A stretch of 64,000 nucleotides of DNA from UBA11524 sp963642705 (GTDB lineage: Bacteria; Bacillota; Clostridia; Christensenellales; Aristaeellaceae), in assembly GCA_963642705.1 (NCBI GenBank), contig CAVIHU010000006.1, positions 33,047 through 97,046 of the forward strand. The letters run 5' to 3'. The position numbers were made by a program, and so were the translations under genes. The notes below the pieces were generated by a model, which worked only from the letters and a program-made list of their open reading frames with translations, was not told the origin of the DNA and did no database searches. Below, piece after piece: positions 43,053 through 52,129 of the stretch; within the stretch, counting starts at the first letter, position 1; each line of letters opens with the position of its first letter.

Positions 43053-44246
43053 TTAATAGCCCATCAGCCAGCGCAATGCACGGCTAAATATACCCTTGAT
43101 GCCATTATCCGGATTCCGCTGCTCCTCCTGCGTCGTCACGACGAGAATGGTCAGCCCGACCGCACTGGAGAAGATATGGCTTGCCATCTTGTTATTGGTA
43201 CGCTGTGCCTCGCGGATGATCCGATGGAGTTTGCCGGCAAGGAAATCCTTGCCGCCCTTATTGAGGATGAGCCCGCCGCCGGTCAGGTAGACATTGGACC
43301 ACTTGCCGAGCTTCACACCGCCGTCCTCAAGCGCCTTGTTGATTTTTTCCGCGATTTCCTCGACCTTCGCCTCGATGATCGGCGACACCTCGTCGCGCGT
43401 GATCGTCCGTGCAGGCGTATCCTCCGTTGCCGGAAGAATATACGTTTCATCGCGGTTCTGGCTGTTAAAATTATAGACCTGCTTGATTTTCTCCTCCGCG
43501 AAGGAGAAGGGGATATTGAGCTTCTCCGCGAGATCCACCGCAATATCGCCGCCGCCGATATCAAGGCACTTGTGGAAGATCAGCGCGTCGCCCTCCATCA
43601 CCATCACGTCCGTGCAGAGGTAGCCGATATCGATCAGCATGGCGATTTTGTCGCGTTCCTCCTGGCTGAGCGCATAGATTGCCTCGCCCGCGACGGTGGA
43701 ATAGAACTCGCCCACCTCAATATCCATTTCGTTCAGCCGATAGGAAACGTCATCAAGGAAATACTGATCCGCAATGACCTTCGCAATCATCGCCGTCAGC
43801 TCGCGTCCCTTGATACCGACAGGAGAAAGCGTCTTTTTTCCGTCATCCACGCGGAACCATGCCGGTGCGCTGTGGATAATCTGCTTCTTTTCATTTTCGT
43901 TGGAATTTTCCGCAAGCTTAAAGCAGGCGCGCACGTCCTCCGCCGTGACATGCGGATCAGGACCCGTCAGCGACACCTTGACTTCTTCGACCACGACACG
44001 CGTAAACATACCGGGCACGCCGACATTCAGCTTATTGATGCGGCAGTTGCCTGTCTTCTGCGCCTGATCGACCGCCGTGCGGATTGCGTCCTTGATTTCC
44101 TCCGGATTGTTCCAGCCTTCCTGGAGGTATCCGCTGTACGCCACAGCACCGGAGCCAACGATGTCGCAGCGTTCGCCATTGCTCTGTGCGACCATGGTGA
44201 CGATTTTGCTGGTGCCAAAGTCAATCGTCGGTACCGTAATCTTCAT
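43053..44246 (-). CDS. ftsA: Cell division protein FtsA
   Basis: This 397-residue actin-like protein tethers FtsZ to the membrane. It has the phosphate-1 motif TIDFGTSKIVTMVA, the FtsA-specific 1C domain (VEEVKVSLTGPDPHVTAEDV), MLIDIGYLCTDVMVM, VYLTGGGLIL and a C-terminal amphipathic helix (GIFSRALRWLMGY) for membrane attachment. AGGGGGTAGAGATTC precedes the ATG. ftsZ follows by 44 bases. It has a strong promoter of its own. Confidence 0.95.
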   Translation of the reverse strand: MKITVPTIDFGTSKIVTMVAQSNGERCDIVGSGAVAYSGYLQEGWNNPEEIKDAIRTAVDQAQKTGNCRINKLNVGVPGMFTRVVVEEVKVSLTGPDPHVTAEDVRACFKLAENSNENEKKQIIHSAPAWFRVDDGKKTLSPVGIKGRELTAMIAKVIADQYFLDDVSYRLNEMDIEVGEFYSTVAGEAIYALSQEERDKIAMLIDIGYLCTDVMVMEGDALIFHKCLDIGGGDIAVDLAEKLNIPFSFAEEKIKQVYNFNSQNRDETYILPATEDTPARTITRDEVSPIIEAKVEEIAEKINKALEDGGVKLGKWSNVYLTGGGLILNKGGKDFLAGKLHRIIREAQRTNNKMASHIFSSAVGLTILVVTTQEEQRNPDNGIKGIFSRALRWLMGY

Positions 44247-44418
44247 GAATCTCTACCCCCTGTTTTCCGGTTTCGGAATCCATCCGATGCCCAATCCGAT
44301 TGCCCGCGGGTCAAGCATCACTGAATCATTTTCCGCTCCGGATGGGAATCCCAAGCGTTGCCGTGAGCTGACTGTCCAGCCGGACATACGCAGTCCTGTA
44401 TCTAATATACCATATTCC

Positions 44419-44447
44419 ATTATAAGCCTTTTTCATGCCGAATGCAA
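44419..44447 (-). promoter_or_regulatory. Promoter of ftsA-ftsZ
   Basis: On the minus strand TTGCAT (44442-44447), a 17-bp spacer and TATAAT (44419-44424). It lies in the 246-bp gap between ftsQ and ftsA and lets ftsAZ be expressed above the upstream genes. Confidence 0.82.
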
Positions 44448-44492
44448 GTGCTTTCCTGTCATTTGTGATGTTTTCCAAATGGTTTTCGTTTT

Positions 44493-45506
44493 TTATTCAT
44501 CCGTCGGTGTATAAATCGGGTTCACCGGATCGCTGAGCATGAGCGTACCACCGGAAACGCCCATATTCGACAGTTTCTCGCGGACAAGCAGGAATGCGCG
44601 GAGCTTTTCGTGCAGCTGCTCGCTGTCACCCAGCACGATTTCCATGCCATCCATCGTCTGCATGGTCAGTCTCTCCGTCGTGCTGACATCTATAATGGCA
44701 ATCTGGTCAAGTCCGCCCATGATCTTGAGCTGCAGAAGGATTTCCGTCATCGCATTGAGCGTCGCTTGCTGGCTCGCAATCAGTTTCTGCCCGATGATGA
44801 CCATTTTGATGTTGAGTCCCTGCACCTTGATGAGCTCCGGGTGCGACTCGTTCGCGTTCGACACCGTCCGCAGCACATAGCCGTGCGCATCCGTGATGAC
44901 ACCGATGCCGCTCGTTGTCAGGAAGGTCACCTCCTGACGTTCCTTCACCTCGATGCAGATTGTGTCGAAGGATTCCAGCGAAACGCGCTTGCAGATCAGA
45001 TAAGGGTTCTGCTCAATCCGGTTGATGATTTCCGTTTCGTTGACGAGCGAGAATTGTCCGATTTTTATCTGCGAAAGCGCAATAATCGCCTCCGCAGAGA
45101 AGCCGGCATTGCCCGTTACCTTAATTTTTCGAACGCGCATCATTCCGAGCACAAGCGACGCAGCCAGCACGATAAGCCCCAGCGCAAGCAGAATGCTCAG
45201 GATGACGCGCCGCTTGCGTTTCGGATGCTTTGTCTCGGTGTAGCTGTCCGTGTCCAGCACATCCGGATGCTGCCAGATGCTCGGCTCCTGCGCCGTTCTC
45301 GGCGGATCGCCCACATCCGGCGGCGCCTCGATGCCTTTTCCCTGCAGCGGCTGATTCCAGAACGGATTTGTCGCGCGATAGAGGTCGGGAGAGCGTTCCT
45401 GCCGCAGCTCCGGCGACTGTGCCGGCTCTTCGAAGGGGCTTGCATTTTGATTCATCTGCCCGTTCCGGGAATACATTCCGCTGCGCCGCCTGTCCTGCTG
45501 TGGCAT
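44493..45506 (-). CDS. ftsQ: Cell division protein FtsQ/DivIB
   Basis: This 337-residue bitopic protein has a cytoplasmic N-terminal part of about 100 residues rich in Pro, Gln and charged residues, one membrane helix (VILSILLALGLIVLAASLVL), and an extracellular POTRA domain (VRKIKVTGNAGFSAEAIIAL) followed by a beta domain (ICIEVKERQEVTFL). It links the divisome with septal wall synthesis. The start at 45506 follows GAGAGGAGGAGAGCC. Confidence 0.9.
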   Translation of the reverse strand: MPQQDRRRSGMYSRNGQMNQNASPFEEPAQSPELRQERSPDLYRATNPFWNQPLQGKGIEAPPDVGDPPRTAQEPSIWQHPDVLDTDSYTETKHPKRKRRVILSILLALGLIVLAASLVLGMMRVRKIKVTGNAGFSAEAIIALSQIKIGQFSLVNETEIINRIEQNPYLICKRVSLESFDTICIEVKERQEVTFLTTSGIGVITDAHGYVLRTVSNANESHPELIKVQGLNIKMVIIGQKLIASQQATLNAMTEILLQLKIMGGLDQIAIIDVSTTERLTMQTMDGMEIVLGDSEQLHEKLRAFLLVREKLSNMGVSGGTLMLSDPVNPIYTPTDE

Positions 45507-45623
45507 GGCTCTCCTCCTCTCTCCTCATCAGAATCGGAAATCCCGCGAGCAGCAGGATGATATCGACCAGCAAGCTGTCCGCGGGATTCACGGTCTGTGC
45601 CGCCTGTAGTCGGCACATGTTCC

Positions 45624-46997
45624 TTATTTCAATGCACGAACAATGTCCTTGAAGATGCGCCCACGGCTCTCGTAGTCCGAGAACATGTCAAACGATGCGC
45701 AAGCCGGGGATAGCAGCACATTCCAGCCGTCATGGCTCAGCTTCCGGCACATGTCGACCGCTTCTTCAAGCTTTCCTGCACGGTGCAGATGCGTGTAGCC
45801 GTTCTTCAGGCACGTCTGTTCAATCTGGTCTGCCGTAGCGCCGATGAGCACTGCCTCGCAGATATACGGTGACTGCAGCATTTCAGCGACCATGGGCGTG
45901 AAGTCACAATGCTTGTCATAGCCTCCGAGGATAATGGCGGTCGGGCGGTTCATCGTCTGAATCGCCTTGATGGTGCTGTCGACATTGGTGCCCTTGCTGT
46001 CGTTGATGTATCGCACGCCGTCCAGCTCGCGCACAAATTCGATACGATGCTCAACGCCTTGGAATGTCCGCAGCGTTTCTGCGATCACCTCCGGCGCGAC
46101 ACCCATCGCAGTCGCGATACAGCATGCAGCCAGCGCATTCTCAAGGTTGTGCGGTCCGGGAATGTAGATATCTGCTGCGGAGCAGATTACCTGCTCCACG
46201 CCATGCCAGCGCACAACCACCATGCCGCCGCGCACGAACGCACCCTGTTTCTCTTCCTTCCTGCGGCTGAAGAGCATAATTTGCGCCTTCACCTGCGGAA
46301 TCAGCGGTTTGAGTGCCGGATCATCGTCGTTGAACACCGCCGTATCCGCTTCCGTCATGTTCCGGAACTGACGCATCTTGAGCGCGGTGTACACCTCCAT
46401 CGTTCCATGACGGTTCAGATGATCCTCGGTAATATTCAGCAGTGCCGCCGCATGCGGATGGAACGTTTCCGCCGTTTCCATCTGAAAGGACGACACCTCG
46501 CAGACGTGGATATCGCTGTCCGTGCTCGTGAGTCCGGCTGCGCTGTATGGGTAGCCGATATTGCCGACCACATGTGTTGTACGTCCGGCATTGCGAAAGA
46601 TTTCACCCAGCAGCGTCACGGTCGTCGTCTTGCCGTTCGTGCCGGTTACCGCCACCATATCGCCGGAGGACAGCTGATACGCCATCTCCAGCTCGCCGGT
46701 CACATAGATGCCGTTTTCCTTTGCTTTCCTGACAAACGGCGCATTGTCCGGCACGACAGGGCTGATGATCATTGCGTCGATGCCGTCCATCGCATCCAAC
46801 GCCGGCATGCCGAGACGGCGCTCCAGCGGCAGATTTTCCAGCGGCTTCAGCGCATCGCCGAGCTGCTCCGCCGTCTTGCTGTCGTTAATGATGGCATGCG
46901 CGCCTGCCTGATTCAAAAGCTGTGCCGCTGCAACGCCGCTTCTTGCCATGCCGACGACCAGCACACGCTTTCCTGCATATTTCTCTGTATTGCGCAT
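45624..46997 (-). CDS. murD: UDP-N-acetylmuramoylalanine-D-glutamate ligase
   Basis: This 457-residue Mur ligase adds D-Glu to UDP-MurNAc-L-Ala. It has RVLVVGMARSGVAAAQLL, the ATP motif VAVTGTNGKTTTVTLLGE, EVSSFQMETA, NITEDHLNRHG, YINDSKGTN and LSPACASFDMFSDYESRG. The start at 46997 follows GGAGAAATCATT. mraY lies 12 bases upstream. murG and ftsW, its usual next neighbours in Bacillota, are absent between it and ftsQ. Confidence 0.96.
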   Translation of the reverse strand: MRNTEKYAGKRVLVVGMARSGVAAAQLLNQAGAHAIINDSKTAEQLGDALKPLENLPLERRLGMPALDAMDGIDAMIISPVVPDNAPFVRKAKENGIYVTGELEMAYQLSSGDMVAVTGTNGKTTTVTLLGEIFRNAGRTTHVVGNIGYPYSAAGLTSTDSDIHVCEVSSFQMETAETFHPHAAALLNITEDHLNRHGTMEVYTALKMRQFRNMTEADTAVFNDDDPALKPLIPQVKAQIMLFSRRKEEKQGAFVRGGMVVVRWHGVEQVICSAADIYIPGPHNLENALAACCIATAMGVAPEVIAETLRTFQGVEHRIEFVRELDGVRYINDSKGTNVDSTIKAIQTMNRPTAIILGGYDKHCDFTPMVAEMLQSPYICEAVLIGATADQIEQTCLKNGYTHLHRAGKLEEAVDMCRKLSHDGWNVLLSPACASFDMFSDYESRGRIFKDIVRALK

Positions 46998-47009
46998 AAT
47001 GATTTCTCC

Positions 47010-48095
47010 TTACACAATGACGGAAATGACTGCAATGATCGTCAGCACAAGCGTAACGATGGAATACATCGCCACAATCTGCGTTTCCTTCATGCCGCAC
47101 TTCTCGAAATGATGATGCAGCGGCGACATTTTGAACAGCCGGCGCGGCGTCCCGTAAATTTTTCTCGTCGCCTTGTAATAATAGCGCTGCAGGATGACGC
47201 TGACGCTCGACATGCAGCATGTAAAGCCGATCAGCAGCAGCAGGAACGGCTGACGCAGCAGCATCGCCATACCGACAACCGCGCCGCCGATGAACATCGA
47301 GCCCGTATCGCCCATGAACACCTTCGCCGGGTAGTGGTTGAAGCGCAAAAAGCCAAGGCAGCCGCCGCACAGCGCCGCTGCAAACACCGCAACCGCCGTG
47401 TATAAATCCTGCATCATGCGAACCTCATCCGGGTCAGCGTCAGCAGCGACTGCTGCCATCGCAACGCCAAACGAGCCGCCATTCAGATGCTGATACACCG
47501 TCAGCGCGCACAGCCCTGCAATCAGCATCCAACCCATGCAGCCGATGCTCGTGACGCTCGACAGAATGCCGTCAATGCCGTCCTGCAGGTTTGCGCTGTT
47601 CGTCATGAAGAGCACCGTCAGCGCCAGCAGCGGAATATAGAAAATACCAAGATCCCACTCCACGTTCACAAAGGGAACGATCACCTTGCTTCCCATCGTC
47701 ACGTAGCACCAGAACGCAAAGCCGATGCACACGACTGACAGCCCGATTATCTTCTGAATCGGCGTCAATCCTTCCGAACGATGCTTGACCGCCTTCGTCC
47801 AGTCATCCGCCAGACCAACCGCCATCGAGCCCAGCGACACGAACAGCAGCGGCAGCACCGCCGTCAGCCATGCTCTGTTACCGATGGTAAAGACAAGAAC
47901 CGCAGCAACGCAGCCCAGTGCAATCATCAATCCGCCCATGATGGGTGTACCGCGCTTCTTGAGGTGCTCCTGCGGACCGAGCTCATTTTCGCTCGTCTTC
48001 ATCTGATGCGCCCGAAGCCACTCAATCAGCTTATCGCCTGTCATCAGGACAATCCCGACAGACAACAAAAGCGCAAGCAGTACATTCATGAACAT
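47010..48095 (-). CDS. mraY: Phospho-N-acetylmuramoyl-pentapeptide-transferase
   Basis: This 361-residue membrane enzyme transfers phospho-MurNAc-pentapeptide to undecaprenyl phosphate, giving lipid I. It has about ten helices, GTPIMGGLMI, the Asp pair in GLADDWTK, NLQDGIDGI, FLRFNHYPAKVFMGDTGSM and SPLHHHFEKCG. In the family motif NLTDGLDG the Thr is Gln here. A loop with an acidic stretch (ADADPDEVRM) is inserted in the second half. Confidence 0.95.
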   Translation of the reverse strand: MFMNVLLALLLSVGIVLMTGDKLIEWLRAHQMKTSENELGPQEHLKKRGTPIMGGLMIALGCVAAVLVFTIGNRAWLTAVLPLLFVSLGSMAVGLADDWTKAVKHRSEGLTPIQKIIGLSVVCIGFAFWCYVTMGSKVIVPFVNVEWDLGIFYIPLLALTVLFMTNSANLQDGIDGILSSVTSIGCMGWMLIAGLCALTVYQHLNGGSFGVAMAAVAADADPDEVRMMQDLYTAVAVFAAALCGGCLGFLRFNHYPAKVFMGDTGSMFIGGAVVGMAMLLRQPFLLLLIGFTCCMSSVSVILQRYYYKATRKIYGTPRRLFKMSPLHHHFEKCGMKETQIVAMYSIVTLVLTIIAVISVIV

Positions 48096-48114
48096 GCAGT
48101 ATCCTTCCCTTTTA

Positions 48115-49581
48115 TCAGCCCTCGCCGTTTATCTCGCGGAGTAGCTCCTGCACGACGACCTTCTCATCGAACGGGCGCTTTACGCCCATTGTCTCCTGAT
48201 ACGTCTCGTGACCCTTGCCGCACAGCACGATAATATCACCCTCGCGGGCAATTTGAAGCGCATGCCGAATCGCTTCACGGCGGTTTTCAATCACTACATA
48301 TTCTCTGTCTGTCTCGCGGATTCCTTCTTCAATCTCATGCAGAATCTCCATCGGGTCTTCCGTGCGCGGATTGTCGCTCGTCAGGATGACAAAATCCGCC
48401 AGCTCACCGCCGATGCGTCCCATAATCGGGCGCTTGCCCTTATCGCGGTCACCGCCGCAGCCGAAAAGTGCAATCAAGCGGTTCCGCGTGAAAGTGCGGC
48501 ATGTCTTGAGAATGTTGATGAGCGCATCCGGTGCATGCGCGTAGTCAAGAATCACGCGATACGGCGTGTTCGTCGGCAGCATTTCAATGCGTCCGGGGAC
48601 GCTCCGGATGCTCTCCAGCCCTTCCTTAACGTGCTCAGGTGAAATACCCAGAATCAGCGCGCACGCCGCCGCCGACATTGCGTTGTACACGTTGAACATG
48701 CCCGTCATCTGCAGATTGACCGGCAGGAAATGCATGTCCTGCAGCTTCATCTCGAAGGACACGCCGTTCTCCGTAATCTCAATATCGCGTGCGAAAAGAT
48801 CTGCATCCACTGCGATGCCGTAGGTCACATACGGGATCGTGATATCCTTGAGAATGCGCGACGCATGCTCATCATCGGCATTGATCGCAGCGTTTTTAAC
48901 CATGCCGGACGTGAAAAACTTCTCCTTGCACAGGAAATAGTTCTCCATCGTGTTGAAGTAATCCAGATGATCCTGACTCAGGTTCGTGTAGCAGCCGCAT
49001 TCAAACGTCATGCCGTCCAGCCGGTGCATGTCAATCGCATGTGCGGAAACCTCCATGACCACAACCTGCACGCCTTCCTCCGCCATCTGATGCAGATCAC
49101 GCATCAGATCGATCGGATCTGGCGTCGTTTTGCCGGATGGAATGTGCTTTTCACCGATCATGTTACCCGTCGTGCCGACAAGACCGCACATGAATCCAGC
49201 CTTCTCGCAGATGGCCTTCACCATGTAGCTCGTTGTCGTCTTACCCTTCGTACCGGTAATGCCGACAAAGCGCATCCTCTTCTCCGGATGACCATAGAAC
49301 GCCGCCGCCATGCGTGCCATCGCGGCACGCCCGTTGCTCACAAGCACCTGCGGCACATTGAGATCATCCAGAAAACGCTCGACCACCAATGCTGCGCAGC
49401 CGTTTTCGACTGCCTGCGGCGCATAACGGTGTGCGTCAAAATGCGCACCCGCAAAGCAGAAAAACAAGCCGTTCTCCACCTTTTGCCGACTGTCCGAGCA
49501 GACCGTCTGAATATCAACAGAAAGGTCACCTTTTGTGTCCAGCAAATAAGGCATATCCGCAAGAAGCTTCTGCAGTTCCAT
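48115..49581 (-). CDS. murE: UDP-MurNAc-tripeptide ligase, meso-DAP type
   Basis: This 488-residue Mur ligase adds the third stem residue. It has VCSDSRQ, the ATP motif VGITGTKGKTTTSYMVKA, TTPDPIDLMRDL, MEVSAHAIDMHRLDG, NLSQDHLDYFNTME, LDYAHAPDAL and the DNPR motif (SDNPRTEDP) that selects meso-diaminopimelate. This agrees with dapF-dapL in the window. The ATG at 49581 follows GGGGAG. ftsL is 28 bases upstream; no spoVD or murF gene is present around it. Confidence 0.96.
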   Translation of the reverse strand: MELQKLLADMPYLLDTKGDLSVDIQTVCSDSRQKVENGLFFCFAGAHFDAHRYAPQAVENGCAALVVERFLDDLNVPQVLVSNGRAAMARMAAAFYGHPEKRMRFVGITGTKGKTTTSYMVKAICEKAGFMCGLVGTTGNMIGEKHIPSGKTTPDPIDLMRDLHQMAEEGVQVVVMEVSAHAIDMHRLDGMTFECGCYTNLSQDHLDYFNTMENYFLCKEKFFTSGMVKNAAINADDEHASRILKDITIPYVTYGIAVDADLFARDIEITENGVSFEMKLQDMHFLPVNLQMTGMFNVYNAMSAAACALILGISPEHVKEGLESIRSVPGRIEMLPTNTPYRVILDYAHAPDALINILKTCRTFTRNRLIALFGCGGDRDKGKRPIMGRIGGELADFVILTSDNPRTEDPMEILHEIEEGIRETDREYVVIENRREAIRHALQIAREGDIIVLCGKGHETYQETMGVKRPFDEKVVVQELLREINGEG

Positions 49582-49609
49582 TGTGAAATCTCCCCATTCT
49601 AATTTCAGC

Positions 49610-50215
49610 TCACTGCACGCGCAGCAGCAGCGCAACGTCCGTCGTTGTCATGGTGCTTTCTGCATTGTTCTGAATGCCGTAAATCGCATTCTCCACGCCG
49701 GACAGTTCAATCATCTCCAGTTGATTTTCGACAAAGCCGAGCTTTTCGGCCTTCTGTTTCACCGTTGTCTGCCTTGTCGCGACGCTGATTTGCGCGGAAA
49801 GCTCCTGATTTGCCGACTGTTTCGCAGTAATTTCGGTTGAGCGCTTTGCGTTCTGGTCTGACAAATCGCTGATTTGCTGGCGGACATTCAGCCACATCAT
49901 CGACATGACAACGATGCAAACCACGATGGCAATCGCCACAAGCGGCGTCCAGACTCCCTGCCTCGACACTGCTTCGAAGCCCTTCTTCTCCTCCGGCATC
50001 ATCTTTTCCGCGCGGCGCCTGCCCGTGTTGCTCCATCCGCCTGTCGCGGTTGACACGGTTGGCTGATAGGTCTCCCACAGCGATTCGCTTTCTCTGCCGA
50101 TCGACACAACCCGTGATGCGTCCCTTCGCATCGCATTAATCGTCTGCTCCCGATGACGTGGGTCGGCAAACTGCGCTGCCCTGCTTCTGCGCCATTCTCC
50201 GGCATGACCGTTCAT
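49610..50215 (-). CDS. ftsL: FtsL-like division protein
   Basis: This 201-residue bitopic protein is assigned by position and architecture: a basic N-terminal cytoplasmic part of about 90 residues, one membrane helix (WTPLVAIAIVVCIVVMSMMW), then a coiled coil (LNVRQQISDLSDQNAKRSTE onward) and a short extracellular tail. FtsL would form a complex with FtsQ and FtsB-like proteins. It is longer than typical FtsL (about 120 residues) because of the N-terminal part. It sits between mraZ and murE, the usual place. Confidence 0.75.
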   Translation of the reverse strand: MNGHAGEWRRSRAAQFADPRHREQTINAMRRDASRVVSIGRESESLWETYQPTVSTATGGWSNTGRRRAEKMMPEEKKGFEAVSRQGVWTPLVAIAIVVCIVVMSMMWLNVRQQISDLSDQNAKRSTEITAKQSANQELSAQISVATRQTTVKQKAEKLGFVENQLEMIELSGVENAIYGIQNNAESTMTTTDVALLLRVQ

Positions 50216-50371
50216 TTTGTCTCCTTTCCGCTTTGATGAGCCGCCCTTTGTTTAATGAAGGTAATACCACACAAATGAGATAGCACGATGACTGGTGAAT
50301 TTTGTGCCAGATGCAATTGCAAAAATCAAAGGTTTACCGGATTAAAGCAAGATTTCTGTTAGAAGCAGGTT

Positions 50372-50391
50372 GGAAACCCGAAAGGGTTTCC
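50372..50391. other. Hairpin in the mraZ-ftsL gap
   Basis: GGAAACCC (50372-50379), loop GAAA, GGGTTTCC (50384-50391). The 278-bp gap between mraZ and ftsL, where rsmH normally lies, holds this hairpin and no gene. The GNRA-type loop appears on the plus strand, opposite to the genes. Confidence 0.6.
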
Positions 50392-50493
50392 CTATCTGCC
50401 AAAGGGCTTTATTTTGCCGCCGTGGATGACACAAAAGGCGCATTTGACGGCATCGCCGAATTGTGCGGTGTTGCCTTAACTCTAATTCTGTTT

Positions 50494-51042
50494 TTATTCA
50501 CTTTCGCTGAGCTCCAGTTCGTCAATCGCAGCCCATGTTGCAGAAAGGTTTTCCTTGAACGCTTCGAAGTTCGCCATCGTATTGACCGTCGATGCCACAC
50601 GGAGATGATCGTCGTTGCCCATAATGTCAACGTCCTTCTCATCGCCCAGCATCATCGTGCGGAGCTTGACCGGCAGCAGCACACGTCCCTGTGCATCGTA
50701 CTCCTGATTGGTGAAGGACAGCGAGTTAAACCACTGCATATAGTTCATCAGTTGTGCATTCTTTTTCTTTTTACCAAGCTGCTCATAGTGCTCGCAAAGC
50801 CGCAGGAAAACCATTTCCGGATAAACAGCGATCGACTTGAAGTCAAATTCCGGCGCAATCACAAAATGTTCGCCAAGTTCCTGACGAAACGCCAACGGAA
50901 TTACAAGACGCCCCTTCCCGTCCAGAGAATGGTTGTATGTCCCACGAAACCGTTTATTCTGTTTTTCGCGGAGCTGCTCGTCTGTGAGGGGAACATTTGT
51001 ACGTTCAGTGATGGATGACAAGCGCTCATTCTGCTCGTTCAT
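50494..51042 (-). CDS. mraZ: Transcriptional regulator MraZ, N-terminally extended
   Basis: MraZ is a DNA-binding AbrB-fold protein at the head of division clusters. This 182-residue protein has both SpoVT/AbrB-like repeats: FRGTYNHSLDGKGRLVIPLAF and YDAQGRVLLPVKL. About 30 residues (MNEQNERLSSITERTNVPLT and on) precede the normal start. A shorter version has no start codon or ribosome-binding site, whereas GGGGGAGAAC precedes the ATG at 51042. It probably regulates this cluster. Confidence 0.92.
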   Translation of the reverse strand: MNEQNERLSSITERTNVPLTDEQLREKQNKRFRGTYNHSLDGKGRLVIPLAFRQELGEHFVIAPEFDFKSIAVYPEMVFLRLCEHYEQLGKKKKNAQLMNYMQWFNSLSFTNQEYDAQGRVLLPVKLRTMMLGDEKDVDIMGNDDHLRVASTVNTMANFEAFKENLSATWAAIDELELSESE

Positions 51043-51113
51043 GTTCTCCCCCACGCACTCACCCCCACTCAGTACACAAAACAGGGCTTCAAAAACACGT
51101 TTTGGCACTTCAT

Positions 51114-51142
51114 ATCATACCGCCCACGATAAGAAATTTCAA
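51114..51142 (-). promoter_or_regulatory. Promoter of the division cluster
   Basis: On the minus strand TTGAAA (51137-51142), a 17-bp spacer and TATGAT (51114-51119), 72 bases before mraZ. Confidence 0.8.
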
Positions 51143-51343
51143 GGGGTCAAGCAGACTTTTTTTTGATTTTTTCAGGATTTTTTTAACCGCATAGAATCTG
51201 TGCTCCTTTTTCGGGGAAAGCGTGGCATTCCTGCCCTGACCGAATACGGACAGCCGTTCTTTTTTCATCATTTCCACGAAGACCGACGCTTTTTTAGCCG
51301 GATATAGCACTCGACATGTCATTCTGTGTGATTCATGTCCAAA

Positions 51344-51374
51344 ACAAAAAAGAGACGGCTTTTCACCGTCTCTC
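51344..51374 (-). terminator. Terminator of the metallophosphoesterase gene
   Basis: On the minus strand AGAGACGG (51367-51374) pairs with 51352-51359 and runs into TTTTTTG. Confidence 0.85.
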
Positions 51375-51389
51375 AACAATATGTGTTTG

Positions 51390-52094
51390 TCAGTTCATTG
51401 GAACCTCAGCAAGCCGAAAGCCCAGCGCATCGCAGGATGTCAGCATATACCGAATCCCATCCTGCATCCCTGCAAAGCCTGCGCGGATGCCAGCACCATG
51501 CAGATGACCATAAACCACCGTATGCACCGGATGACGCAGAAGCACCTCCGTGAATGGCGTTTGGCGCATCGCTTCATACAGCGGCGGATAGTGCAGCATC
51601 ACCACAATCGGCTTGCATCCGTTTGCCAGCTTTTCCGCCGATGTCAGCGCCATGTCCAGCCGCAGCAGTTCCCGCTTAAGGATGCGTTCATTTTCCATCG
51701 TCAGCGTTTCTTCTGCAGTCGAAAACATCCAGCCGCGCGTTCCGCAGACGACCAGCTCACCCAAATCCGAAGCATTGTGCTGCAACGCGATCATGCCTGC
51801 CGGCAATACACGTTGCAGCTTGGCAAGGCTGCTCCACCAGTAGTCATGATTGCCCTTAATCAGTACCTTGCGTCCGGGCAGCGCACCAATGCTCTGCAAA
51901 TCCGGCACCGCCTGCTCCAGCTGCATGGCCCATGAAATGTCGCCCGGAATCAGTACAATATCCTCCGGCTGCACCCGGGCACGCCAGTCCTCGGCGATAT
52001 GTGCAAAGTGATTCTCCCAGTGATCGCCGAAAATGTCCATGGGCTTCTCTTCACCGCCCGGCAAATGCAGGTCTCCGATGGCATACAGCGTCAT
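51390..52094 (-). CDS. Metallophosphoesterase (YkuE/YaeI-like)
   Basis: This 234-residue calcineurin-type phosphoesterase has the five metal motifs in order: YAIGDLHLPG, IPGDISWAM, KGNHDYWW, MLHYPPL and VYGHLHGAG. No signal peptide. Members act on various phosphate esters; the substrate here is not known. It ends at its own terminator upstream of mraZ and follows the zinc-ribbon gene by 35 bases. Confidence 0.88.
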   Translation of the reverse strand: MTLYAIGDLHLPGGEEKPMDIFGDHWENHFAHIAEDWRARVQPEDIVLIPGDISWAMQLEQAVPDLQSIGALPGRKVLIKGNHDYWWSSLAKLQRVLPAGMIALQHNASDLGELVVCGTRGWMFSTAEETLTMENERILKRELLRLDMALTSAEKLANGCKPIVVMLHYPPLYEAMRQTPFTEVLLRHPVHTVVYGHLHGAGIRAGFAGMQDGIRYMLTSCDALGFRLAEVPMN

Positions 52095-52129
52095 GCGTCC
52101 TCCTGTTGCATGCGTCTGGCAGTGCAGGA

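Larger units (their letters stand above)
51043..51389 (-). other. Intergenic region upstream of mraZ
   Basis: This 347-bp stretch holds the mraZ promoter (51114-51142) and the terminator of the metallophosphoesterase gene (51344-51374). Between them I see no gene. The MraZ-box repeats expected near the promoter (GTGGG/GTGAG type) may include GTGAGTGCGTGGGGG on the minus strand just before the mraZ start, but I could not confirm a regular array. Confidence 0.5.

Noticed and set aside
50302..51018. A 238-codon plus-strand frame across the mraZ region
   Set aside because: Most of it is antisense to MraZ, which has both AbrB repeats. The part in the gap has no ribosome-binding site.
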